Origin: Stictocephala bisonia
Lineage: Eukaryota; Arthropoda; Insecta; Hemiptera; Membracidae
NCBI GenBank assembly: GCA_035578905.1
Contig: JAQJVL010000175.1
Span: forward strand, 1,401,001-1,465,000
Direction: 5' to 3'
Length of the DNA stretch: 64,000 nt
Both the position numbers and the translations under genes were made by a program. Shown piece by piece: positions 36,541 through 46,734 of this stretch (its first letter is position 1; the number at the start of each line of letters is the position of its first letter). Under the pieces are notes generated by a model. It was not told where the DNA came from. It worked only from the letters and a program-made list of their open reading frames with translations, and did no database searches.

Positions 36541-37005
36541 TCGGCACTGGTGGCGCAGTGCTGTAACCCAGCTACATGGGGACAAAGTGTTTGGGAGATT
36601 GTAGGCGATAGGTTGTATGCTCGGTCCTCTTAATACTGCCATGGCGTCCGCTTGGTGGTTGCTATCGGCGTGGACACTACTAGAGAAGTCTGGGGTGTCC
36701 ATGTTGGGTGGTAATCATTGTGCGGATGTTGTGTGGGAAAGATAACTGAGTATCAGGCTTGTCAATTAGCTGAAAATCAGACCAGCACTACGTGGTTCGG
36801 ATTCCACGTAAAAGCTGTAGGTCCCTTAGTTGCCCTGGCTGTTGGGCTATTAATAAATTGCCCTTTCTGAGGAACAGTTGAACTCAGTTAGTAACCAGAC
36901 TACACTCATCCACACTCATCCTACACTCATAAAAAACCATTCATATTCGCCTTAAAATACGCACAACGTTGTGTCGGCGTCTCATATGTAAGAATGTAAG
37001 AATGT
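36541..37005 (+). repeat. SINE-like repeat, + copy
   Basis: The 5' part has GGTGGCGCAGTGCTGTAACC, which resembles a tRNA A box, and ATAGGTTGTATGCTC about 60 bases later, a weak B-box match. The body contains CTACGTGGTTCGGATTCCAC and GGGCTATTAATAAATTGCCC, and the end is CGGCGTCTCATATGTAAG followed by GAATGTAA repeats. It is the same family as the inverted copy at 6950-7290. Confidence 0.6.
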
Positions 37006-37249
37006 AAGAAATCCAAAAAGTTAAACCCAAAAATTTAACTTTATCAACTTATGTTAGTGGGACTTGATTATACTGTACAGTGTACAAAGCATATTTTTAT
37101 AACTTTGGGATAGCTTAAAGATAGACGAGGATAACAATGGTTCTAATATATTACCTTGTGGATTCTCAAGGAAGACCTTTTGAACGAGAAATTACTCTTT
37201 AACTATAACATTGTTGCTAATTAATCAGAATATATCACTAAAATTGCTT

Positions 37250-37700
37250 TCAAGATTCAAGATCTTTATTCGTCAAAAATAGTACAAGACTATACAGACT
37301 TCGTCATACATTATAGACAGAATAATAGAACATAATAGACATAATAGACAGAAAACAATTGGCAAGAAAGAATACAATAATAATGAACATGTGATAATAT
37401 TAAAAAATAAAATAATTTTCTATATGAAAAATAGGCTAAATTAATAGCAATAATGAACTATATCTAAAATTAGGGTAAGAGTATAAATTAAGTATTATCA
37501 ATTTGTAATAGGCCTACATAAAAAGCCAGTATTATTTTTACAACATAAAATGCCATGAGTTAAAAACAAACATTAGCAGGTTAATAAAAGTTAAAAAACA
37601 AGACATGTGAAAACATTTTCTTACATAATATAAAATCGTAAATTAATCAAACTTTGAACATAAACTGTAAAATAAATACTCTTATACTTATTTTACAACT
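37250..37700 (-). mobile_element. LINE 3' end fragment (low certainty)
   Basis: On the minus strand this ends in GACGAATAAAGATCTTGAAT, the same style of AATAAA plus short repeat tail seen for the other LINEs here. No coding part is left. Confidence 0.4.
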
Positions 37701-37709
37701 GTTCTCTCT

Positions 37710-39600
37710 CTTATACAATCTAAACCATATTTATTTAATGTACGTCCTAATATTAGCCTCAGAGATAAAATATGCTATTACAAAAGTTGTTTTTGATTTG
37801 CAGTTATGATTAAATTTTGTTAACCAACAGAAACTGCTCTTGGGAAGTTTTTATACATAGTTATACTAAATCTTTAGTTGGGAATTTAACCAAAAATTCG
37901 AGAAAATTGGGAAAACATCAACATTTCATATGGGTTATCTAGTAGACACCCTAGTACCAACACTTGTGATAACACTGCTGAAGAACATAAGGTTTAATTG
38001 GTACCCTCTTGGAGTAATGTGACTAAGGCACTCTGAGGAGGAATAGTACTTGGACCGATAAGTCCTAAACACCAAGGCCCTGCACCAAAGCGTTCATAAT
38101 GCGTTCATCGCAAAAATAACACTCTTGTCTATATATAAAAACCAAATACCACTGACTGACTCACTCACGTACTCATCGCGAAATCTCAAAAACCACCAAA
38201 CGAATTTACACGAAATTTTAAAGGAAGTTAGCTTCAGTATCGAAGGGACCTACTAAGAAAGGATTTTTCGAAATTCCATTCCTAAGGGGTACAAATAGCC
38301 CCTCGTAAATTAATAACATATGTTTTGTAAATAAATAAACATGTTTATTTTGTATATTTGACATTACTCTATTGACACATTAAGAGTTTGATCTTCAGCT
38401 GTTAAACAAAAACAAGTAAAAAAAACACGTTTGAAATAGGCTTAGTAATACCCTAGACTAATAAACAGGTAGCAACGCAAGTAGTGTGAGTGAAATACAG
38501 TAAATAAATTTAATATTGTTATTTTACGTTATACAGATAATCTACTATTATTTGTAGTACAAAGTTACATGATGAGGCCGAGGTGTATTGAGCACAGCGA
38601 GAGTTGGGGTTGGCATGGGAAGCGTGCAGGGGTGTTCCCTAGTACTTAATAAGTAAACATTTTTTCACATGAATTTAAGTTTTAAAGGATCTGCTTAGGA
38701 TACTACAACATACAAGAGTAAATTTTATAATTGAAATAAAGATATTTGTTTTCATTTTATTATTATCTTTTAGACTTCGTTATTCAGTATGCTGAATGTA
38801 TCGTCAATCTGAATGCGCTTGAAAGCTCTAAGTGGATTACATAACATTGCCACATATGTTTTGTTTATTTACAGGCTACAATACAGTTAGTTTAAACAAA
38901 ATACAGTAAGATAATTTGGTGTGTCTACGCTGCACAGTCAGTAAAATGTGATAAATCACATATGTAAAAAAAGTAGATTGTTGTTTAATTTATGTGCTTT
39001 CTTACCTGCATGTGCGTTCAATGGGCTTACACTACATTATTAGTAGAAAAATTAAGTGTACTTTTCATATTTTTTTTTTAATATACTTTTCTGAATGTTT
39101 ACTTTATGTTCGATTTCTTTTTATGGAATTGTGTACTTTGTGTTAGTAGTATCTATATTTTTGTCTACTTTTCTAAATTATTATTGTTTGTTACTTTTGT
39201 TTACTTGTCCTTTTTGTTTTTTATGCATTGTTTTGTATTTGTTTTTTTAATCTTTTTTTTCTTTTACTACCATGGTGATCCTTGGTGAATTAGTCTTTGA
39301 TGAATTTGTAATTAATTGATACCTTTATTTTAATTTCAGTTGTAGATATTAACTTTTACATATTTAGTACATTCAAGAGAGGTCTTAGTATAATCATGCT
39401 ACAGTTTTATGCAGCCTAACTCTCTGAATAAATCTGAATCGTAGGTTTTAGTCAGTAAAATGATAAAAGTCTATTCGTAGGTGTTTTATTTATAAATATA
39501 CATACAATCTCTCTAAATTGATTGCGTTTTGGTTCACATATCACTAAAAATGGCTTGCCAGAATAAAACCAAATGAAAGATTAAAAAAATTTTGAATAAT
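37710..39600. other. No gene seen
   Basis: Mostly AT-rich. At 38130-38310 a motif (TATATAAAAACC, GACTGACTCACTCACG, CGCGAAATCTCAAAAACCAC) looks like a widespread insect repeat, but I cannot define its ends or class. AATAAATCTGAATC near 39427 could be another LINE tail. Confidence 0.4.
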
Positions 39601-39654
39601 TGTAATCGTATGCATAATTTTAAAAGATTTGTTTCTTATAATGGTGGTTTTCAG

Positions 39655-39848
39655 GATACTGAGTTTCCAGGAGTAGTTGCTAGGCCTATTGGTGAGTTTC
39701 GAAGTACTGCAGATTACCAGTACCAATTGTTGAGGTGTAACGTAGATCTACTTCGTATTATACAGTTGGGACTTACATTTCTAGATGAAAATGGAAAAAC
39801 ACCACCTGGGTATACTACCTGGCAGTTCAACTTTAAATTTAATTTGTC
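39655..39848 (+). CDS. Pop2: Pop2/CNOT7 exon 3 (exonuclease motif I)
   Basis: The exon encodes DTEFPGVVARPIGEFRSTAD, then YQYQLLRCNVDLLRIIQLGL, and ends WQFNFKFNL plus two bases of a serine codon. D and E of DTEFPG are the first catalytic metal-binding residues of DEDD deadenylases. The acceptor is TTTTCAG (ending 39654) and the donor GTAAGT (39849). The split codon TC is completed by A at 45827. The segment KTPPGYTTW is the insect form of this loop. The protein is almost gap-free against fly Pop2 as I recall it, so identity is firm. Confidence 0.98.
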
Positions 39849-39937
39849 GTAAGTAAGCTAATATTTTAATATTATTATTTTAATTTTATATTTGATATTT
39901 TGTATCAATTTCTAGTTGTTTGGTTTCAGATTATGTT

Positions 39938-40012
39938 GGTAGCCGCGTAGTCTAAGGCATCAGGACTTTGAGTCTGCGTTAGACAAAGCACAGGTTTGAA
40001 TCCAGGCCTGTA
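39938..40012 (+). repeat. tRNA-Leu-like SINE head or tRNA pseudogene
   Basis: GGTAGCCGCGTAGTCTAAGG resembles a leucine tRNA A-box arm, and GGTTTGAATCC about 40 bases later is a near-consensus B box. The acceptor stem does not pair properly (GGTAGCC at the start against AGGCCTGT at the end). It lies 90 bases inside the intron after exon 3. A tRNA-derived SINE is more likely than a working tRNA. Confidence 0.6.
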
Positions 40013-40311
40013 CTGAAACTATAAGTAACATTGATTTTTTACTGTTCCAGTTCTCCCTCTTTGAAGAAGTTCTCTGCACAGATCTATATCCCAGGTCTAT
40101 TGCACCTGGGAAGAGTAAGGTTATGAAAGGAGATTGGTCTTTTTTTCTTCCCTTAGATTAAAAAAAACTAGCAAATAATGTGTTGAAGATCTGCAGTCAA
40201 GGCTTGTGAATAATTTTTACATTTGAACATGAATGTTACCCTATACCTGTGGGTTCAAGGTATACAGGTTATCTACTTCTCTGATTGTACTTGATTCTAA
40301 AAATTCATCAT

Positions 40312-41035
40312 AAAGTCGACTCACGATAACTTCAACCTTGGTAACTCAAAATCCTTGATAACTTGTACAATATTCCCTTCCCTTCAGACAACCTTGCTAA
40401 GTCGAAAAAGCAGTGGATTGCTCGAAGTAATTTCATAGCAAATATTTAAGTCGAAGGGACAAAATAATTACCTCTGTAACTTGAATAACAGTAGCTAAGC
40501 CAAAATGTTTTGAATTATTACCTCTATTAGTCAAAGTTTACCTCTATAACTTGAAGTTTTGTTTACGGACCTCAATAATTCAAACAACCACTGGACTAAA
40601 CTAGCATGTTTCAACCTGCCTATGACGTATTCAAACTGCCTGCTAGGAGCTCTTTTGTAAATGACAGTTGCAGGAGCTGATGCCAACATACTGCGTGAAC
40701 ATCAACGTAGTGCTTTTTTTTATATATTAGTACTCGCTGTTTCGTGTGTTTACATTTCTTTAATACGTATCTAATGCAAGTTACAATAATGAGTGATAAA
40801 AGAAAAGTGAAAACTTTAACAGTTGGTGAACAAATTAAAATTATCAAGTGAGAGAAAGTAGAAAAAAGACATTGTGGTTGAATTTAACATCCCATGTAGT
40901 AAACTCTTCATATTTTGGTGAACAAGGCTGAAATTCTGAAACCGGCCACTGAAAGTAATGTACAATGTAAGAGAAAAAGGGAGGCTGAGTTTTCAGATGT
41001 TGAAAAATGTATGGTTAAGTGGTTTAAGTAATGTA
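40312..41035 (+). mobile_element. pogo/Tigger-type element, 5' part
   Basis: The left end reads AAGTCGACTCACGATAACTT, similar to pogo/Tigger termini, followed by many CTCTATAACTTGAA-like subterminal repeats (40330-40570). The transposase N-terminus follows at 40789. No right end was recognised, so the copy appears truncated or too decayed. Confidence 0.6.
40789..41035 (+). pseudogene. pogo/CENP-B-type transposase N-terminus
   Basis: ATG at 40789 begins MSDKRKVKTLTVGEQIKIIK, the CENP-B-type helix-turn-helix of pogo/Tigger transposases, and is then stopped. Downstream fragments LVNKAEILKPATES and REAEFSDVEKCMVKWFK fit the same domain. Multiple stops and shifts make it a relic. The DDE core is not seen. 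Confidence 0.65.
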
Positions 41036-41059
41036 GGGATAAGTAGTTAGTTTAGGAGG

Positions 41060-42165
41060 GCTGTTGATGAGAGAAAAACTAAAAGTTTAGGCCTGCTTTC
41101 ACAGATGAAAGTTTAAACCGCAGTTTAAGAGTCCAGAAATATTTTGATACTTTAAACAAGGTTTAACACAAAAGTAACTAAGTCTAATCTTCCCTGATGT
41201 AGGCACAAATACAGGGTTAAACAGATCAATTACTGATGTTGTAAGTAATTAATTTTTTATTTATTTAACATGGTAGAATAAACCTTACCATGATATGGCC
41301 ATTGACTCTCTAATCATGTAAATCATAAACATTCATTGATTCTGACAGTATTTACAATGGTGTAAAATTAGATTAGGTTTAAAAGTAATAATACATTTTT
41401 AATTGTTTGTTAAAAACCCTTTATTATTGGTTAAAACATTTATGAGATTGTGTAATAAATCAAAGCAAGTAAAAAATTCACGAGTGTGAATTTCTAGATT
41501 TGACAGTTTCTAGTAAAGCGTATAAAATGTAAATTGTAGGCAAAGACGTAGCTTGTAAAAAGAGTTGAAAGACCTTTCAGAAAATCAATGAAATAAAAAT
41601 ACAAAATAATTTTATCCAGAAGGGAAGTTTGATACAATTTATAGAAAAAAGATAACAATACCAATAGAGCTGGGTAGAAAGTGGTTTTAACCTACTAAAT
41701 GCAGATTAAAACACTTCTCTGTGCTAAGTGAATTTTGCTGTCTATACAGGTTCAAAGGAAAGTTTTGTTTGTAATCTAAGACCTGTTACTGATATGACTT
41801 ATTATATATTAAATTGATCAAAAAGAAATGTATAACAAAAGCATGTACTTGAAAATGTTACATTACCTTGTTATTCCTGTAAAATTACCAAATTTTCTAC
41901 GAAGAAAAAATTTTGTGTGCAGTTATACGATTAATTGTAGGCTCTACAAACATTTTCAACATGTAGAAATAAAAAATTTAAGATATACAAAAGACGCACA
42001 GTTTAATTCTCAAAAAGAACATTTATAGCAAGTACCAGGAGATCGAGCTTCGCTCAGTTGAATTTTGCGAAGGATCCTGAGGATCGTTTGTTGTTGCTCT
42101 ACCTTCTAGGTTATTAATAAGATTGTGTTTCGGAGGTCTTACACATTTACCTTTAGCCTCTTTGT
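41060..42165. other. No gene seen
   Basis: AT-rich intron sequence between Pop2 exons 3 and 4 without a domain-bearing frame. Confidence 0.5.
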
Positions 42166-42168
42166 GGA

Positions 42169-42290
42169 ACTCAGCCTGCAGCCTCGAGGGAAGCTCGGTC
42201 TACGGCCTCACCAAGGCACTCTGTTACAGTCCCATTTGTGGATCTCAGCATGTCGCCTCGTGAGGAAGATTGGCCTACGGCCTCGCCAGA
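42169..42290. repeat. Two-copy tandem repeat, about 66 bp
   Basis: TTTGTGGAACTCAGCCTGCA and the following GGTCTACGGCCTCACC recur as TTTGTGGATCTCAGCATGTC and GGCCTACGGCCTCGCC. The units are GC-rich compared with the flanks and may be part of an unknown transposon. Confidence 0.7.
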
Positions 42291-43229
42291 ATTCTTAAGC
42301 AGTATGAAGTTTGGTTTTGGGAGCAATGGAGCTCATAAACATTGTCTTTTCTAAAATCTGATGGAATATTAATAAGTAAGAGAAGAATACCTTTACTTTG
42401 ATACCCCACTTGGGTGTATTAGTTAAACATTGTTTTTAGGTTTTTTGTAACCTTATTCTACAAAATGCAAAATAAATAACATTATACTGCTAAGTAGCTA
42501 TAGCAACACACACGAAAACTACGGTATCTAGAAAAGAAGACGTTAGGCATTACGCGCATCTCCCATGACGTCACATGTGCTAAATGGAAAAAATGAACTT
42601 CTTAATTCTCTGTTAACAAAATAAAACTTATACTACTAGAACAAAACCTTTCATAAATTACATATTTCAAGAAAATACTAGGACCTCCTAAGGCAATGCC
42701 TGTTTTAGAGGTTCCTTCTTTTCAAATAAATCTTAATATGCGCATGAGCAAATAATATTAATTTAAAATAAAAAATCCCAATTCTTCAAAATATAAACAC
42801 TAATATAAAAACATAAATAGCTTAAACCTTAACTCTAAATTTAATGTTATCCTAACCCTAACAGTATAGCTATATAATACAATAATAGGAAACAAAATAA
42901 AAACGAAACAATTTATGACTAACCAAATATCAGGCTTGGTTAGACCGGGCGTTTTCCTCAATCCCAAGTATTCGCCGACAAACAAAGTCATGAGTCACAT
43001 CCCATCCCTTTCCGCCATCTTCCTGCCCTGCCCATAATTAGTAGACACACCCAACGTGTCCCATTGTTGTTTGTCCAAGAATTTATTCAGTTAAAAAATA
43101 AAAATACTGTTCTAATACCTGTAATTAAAATTCCAGCTAAAAACTGATACATACTTACTATTTAGCTGAATGTTTCGATGCAATTGGTAGATTTAGTTAC
43201 CAGTATTTAATAGAATATACAAATCAGCT

Positions 43230-43321
43230 GATTTCACCCATGTGACATCACAACTGCGCAGCCTTGTTGTGATAAGATTTCACCCATGTGACCTCACAAC
43301 TGCGCAGCCTTGTTGTGATAA
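43230..43321. repeat. Two-copy 46 bp tandem repeat
   Basis: GATTTCACCCATGTGACATC begins at 43230 and returns at 43276 with one change. Each unit ends GCAGCCTTGTTGTGATAA. Confidence 0.92.
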
Positions 43322-43649
43322 GACAGGAAGTCTGGGAGCCTCTGGGACAGAAATAAGAATTTTCCCAGTGTTGAGACCGGTGCCAATCGATTTCTCTTGG
43401 TTGAAAACCCCTATATAAATTTAAAGATAAAAATCCTTGGAGCCAAAAAAAGTTCATCTGGACATGGCTTGTTTTAGATAATAAGATAACTGCTTACTTT
43501 AAATGGCCAGAGAACTGGATTGAAATTATATACTCAAGGCGCTGTTCTAAAAATTAGTTTTTCCAACAACACTTTCACTCTGGTCATCAATCACATCAAA
43601 ATTTAAAGTTTTCCTCATTTTGTTGTTGATTAATGACATGAAATGAAAA

Positions 43650-44255
43650 ATGACTTTATTGTTACTTCATGAGGCGAAGTTAGCACTGCAAAGCCCTCTC
43701 TGCCACTTAACCTCAGCATACATGATTATATACCTTTTCAAAAGTAACAATTAACAAGAAAGAGAAAAAATAAATTGATAAATAAAATATAAATTACAAT
43801 GAAAAAGTATTATGTACATTAAAAATTTGAAAATTACATTAAAACTTACACTATCTCAATACATAATATTACATTTTTTATATTACAATTTTTTTCCATT
43901 CATTCGGCAAAATAACTCATTACCGCCACCACCCAAGCCACAGCGCCACCAGCCACTACTCCCGCAAGGCCCGAAGTACATAACACCTCACCTCCGCCCC
44001 AAACTGAGTGTGCTTATCGATGGATCTGAATAAGAGTGGGCCAAGCACGGAACCTTGGGGCACACCTCTAGTCACCAGTTACCAGTCAGATACACTGTTG
44101 TCAGCCTTCACACACTGCCAACGGCCTGTCAAGTATGACCTGACCAGTCAATACAACAATCAGAAAAACCACCACAGGACATTTTTATATAAGAAATTGG
44201 ATAGTAAACACAGTCGAAAGCTTTAGAAAAATCAAATAGGGTCAACTTGTCAATG
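43650..44255 (-). mobile_element. LINE fragment with RT remnant
   Basis: On the minus strand, 44255-44200 reads KLTLFDFSKAFDC, an RT palm block, and about 44070-44040 carries a degenerate GVPQGSVLG-like block. The fragment ends near 43650 with AATAAAGTCATTTTTCATTT. Most of the RT is deleted. It directly abuts the 91 bp array. Confidence 0.7.
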
Positions 44256-44324
44256 GCATAAATCCTAACTACACTACGCCATTCTAGAGATGGGTAAGGG
44301 TAAAGTGATAAAAATAAATAATTG

Positions 44325-44597
44325 CATTAATGATGTTGTCAGTGGTCCTTCACCTTCCCAGCTCTGATGTTCACTTTGATCTGAACTTGTTCAAATCATA
44401 GTGAGCTAACTTGTTCATTAATGATGTTGTCAGTGGTCCTTCACCTTCCCAGCTCTGATGTTCACTTTGATCTGAACTTGTTCAAATCATAGTGAGCGAA
44501 CTTGTTCATTAATGATGTTGTCAGTGGTCCTTCACCTTCCCAGCTCTGATGTTCACTTTGATCTGAACTTGTTCAAATCATAGTGAGCGAACTTGTT
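44325..44597. repeat. 91 bp tandem repeat, three copies
   Basis: The unit begins CATTAATGATGTTGTCAGTG and ends AGTGAGCGAACTTGTT, with starts at 44325, 44416 and 44507 and a partial start at 44598. Copies are nearly identical, so the array is recent. The unit contains the partly palindromic GAACTTGTTC, related to text at 52262-52310 inside a hAT element. Confidence 0.95.
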
Positions 44598-44609
44598 CAT
44601 TAATCTGAC

Positions 44610-45270
44610 TAGTTCATTTCACTCGATCGTTCGTGAACTGCCTATCTTAAATCTTTACTGCTGCTTTCCAATTTTGATCGGATCGTTATATTGATAATGA
44701 TAACTTCAATTCAGTTACGTTATTAGTGATTGATAATGGCTGCCTTTAAAATTGTAAAACACATTATTAACCACACAATATAGGACTATCTGTATACATC
44801 TGCAACCAACGGAAATATTGTTTATTTTTGTTAGTCCAGTACAGTCCGACAGCTTCTGCTAGTAAGTCAGGCAGGTTATCGGAATTCAGTCAGGTCAGGT
44901 AATGAAGAACTAAAAAGTAAAAGTGCATACTAAAATTGACATTTGCATAGTGAAAACAAAGAATAAGTAAATGTGTACCTTATATTTATATTGTCTAATA
45001 ATTTAAACATAATACTGTGAACAAAGGATATTTTTCAAACAAAATAACTTATTTTCAACAAAGAACAAGATCAATACTTGATTGAATAAATACAAATTCC
45101 AAATAAAATCTATAGTTCAATTATATAGAATCGCTCGCTGGTAATGAGTCAGTCTCAAATATTGTTTTCAGTTTTTTTGCTCACAACAACCTTGAAATAT
45201 ATTAAGGGAATCTACTATTTTTAAATAATTATTATTTTACTACAGTCTTTTTAATTAGTATAATACGTGT
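44610..45270. other. No gene seen
   Basis: AT-rich intron sequence. The stretch CACTCGATCGTTCGTGAACT near 44620 looks like a transposon end but has no partner that I can find. Confidence 0.45.
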
Positions 45271-45277
45271 TGGTACA

Positions 45278-45512
45278 TATACAGTACAAGGAAACGTCAC
45301 ACAACACAAATTTATTACAATATAAGCACATAATGCACAAATATATTACAAAGCTTTTGTGAATCCCTATGGTCTGAGGAAGGTGAGCGTGGTTCACCGA
45401 AATCGATCACCATAATATTTGTGCATTTTGTACTTCTATTGTAATATATTTGTGGATGTTGTGCTTATATTGTAATAAATTTGTGTTCTGTGACGTTTAC
45501 TTGTACTGTATA
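45278..45512. repeat. Inverted repeat element, about 73 bp arms
   Basis: The left arm starts TATACAGTACAAGGAAACGT and the right arm ends with ACGTTTACTTGTACTGTATA. The arms match over about 73 bases with scattered differences and enclose about 85 bases that include a hammerhead-like sequence. It could be a small fold-back transposon. It lies 300 bases before Pop2 exon 4. Confidence 0.85.
45368..45414 (+). ncRNA. Hammerhead ribozyme-like motif (candidate)
   Basis: CTGAGGA (45374-45380) matches the CUGANGA core. A 7 bp stem II (45382-45388 with 45392-45398, loop GTG) is followed by GAAA (45399-45402). TATGGT (45368-45373) pairs with ACCATA (45409-45414) as stem I. ATCGAT (45402-45407) would form a two-pair stem III, with the cleavage triplet ATC at 45406-45408. 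An extra A at 45381 between core and stem II is non-canonical, and stem III is minimal as in type I dimeric hammerheads. Activity is unproven. Confidence 0.4.
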
Positions 45513-45826
45513 TTTTACTATTTATTACTATCACAGGAAATTTCTTTGTTTGATTAACAAATAATCGTAATTATTACGATCCTTTGAATTTGACCATAAT
45601 TTTAGCAAACTTAGGATATAAGCTTATCTTCACCCACTTTGTTTGCTCTCCAAATACTAAAAATAAAACAATTTAAAATGTCTAATTAATTACTTAGCAT
45701 TTCCTGGAGTAACATACGTGGTGATTTGTACAGTTAACTATATGATATTGATAAATAAAAATTATTTGAGAAATAATTATAGCTTAACTTGTGTTCATAA
45801 ATTATATCAAAATTTTCCTTTTTCAG

Positions 45827-45988
45827 AGAAGATATGTACGCACAAGATAGTATCGACCTGCTACAGAACTCTGGAATCCAGTTTAAGAAGCACGAGGAAG
45901 ATGGCATTGATCCTTTAGAGTTTGCAGCTTTACTCATGACCTCAGGTGTCGTGCTCATGGACAACATTAAGTGGCTCTCCTTCCACAG
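45827..45988 (+). CDS. Pop2: Pop2/CNOT7 exon 4
   Basis: After one base finishing the serine codon, the exon reads EDMYAQDSIDLLQNSGIQFK, KHEEDGIDPLEFAALLMTSG and VVLMDNIKWLSFH, ending with two bases of the next serine codon. It is the central part of the deadenylase fold. Acceptor TTTTTCAG ends at 45826; the donor is GTCAGC at 45989, weaker than the others. HEEDGIDP is an insect-type reading (vertebrates have HEEEGIET as I recall). Phase fits exons 3 and 5. Confidence 0.98.
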
Positions 45989-46041
45989 GTCAGCTGATGT
46001 ATTAAGTCTACAAGTTACAGTTGTATCACGTAGCAAATGAG

Positions 46042-46450
46042 AACTTTTATTCCAATAATTTATAAAACTTATCTTATTTATTTATAATTTATTCCACTTA
46101 GATTTATAATATTTTTAGAGTGTAAATTGGCATCTTAGTTGAAAGTTCCAAAACATGGTTCCAAAGAACTTTTATTCCAATAAATAATAGTTAGAAGAAT
46201 TATATTATTTGTAGATGTGTAAATTGGCATGTTAGTTGAAAGTTCCAAAACATGGTTTCCAAGATTTTTAATTCCAATAAATAATAATTAGATTTATATT
46301 ATTTTTAGATGTGTAAATTGGCATGTTAGTTGAACGTTCCAAAACATGGTTCCAAAGAACTTTTATTCTAATAAATAATAATTAGATTTATATTATTTTT
46401 AGATGTGTAAATTGGCATGTTAGTTGAAAGTTTCAAAACATGGTGTTGAT
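46042..46450. repeat. Four-copy tandem repeat, about 95-125 bp
   Basis: The repeat begins about 55 bases after exon 4. Copies start at about 46042, 46167, 46263 and 46357 with GAACTTTTATTCCAATAA and end with GAAAGTTCCAAAACATGGTT. Copies 2-4 are about 95 bp, and copy 1 is longer through an internal AT-rich insertion. Confidence 0.9.
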
Positions 46451-46734
46451 AATTCACTGTAACATAAGAGTGGTCGTTCTTATTAATAATTTTGTCCACT
46501 CATCTGATTTGGACATTTTGATATTAGTTCCCTATTCTTAATTTCTGTTCCAAAAAGGATCTTTTTTAATCCTTCAGTTGGTTGGTCAGTAAAGATTCTA
46601 ACTAGCAAATTACTAGGTACATCATTGCATGTAATATAATAGACAATCACTTTATTTACATAATCATCAAGATTAGCAAATACGTCATGAGTTGAAATAG
46701 TTACAAACACAATAAATAGGCATCTCACAATTCA

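Noticed and set aside
39106..39288. Hydrophobic 60-codon frame that could pass as a membrane peptide
   Set aside because: It is a T-rich, low-complexity stretch; Phe and Leu runs are expected by composition.
39938..40012. Possible functional leucine tRNA
   Set aside because: The ends do not form an acceptor stem and the internal arms are imperfect, so a SINE head or pseudogene fits better.
38130..42290. Possible Helitron joining the TATATAAAAACC motif and the GC-rich tandem repeat
   Set aside because: A real Pop2 exon lies between them and no CTRR end with a hairpin was identified.
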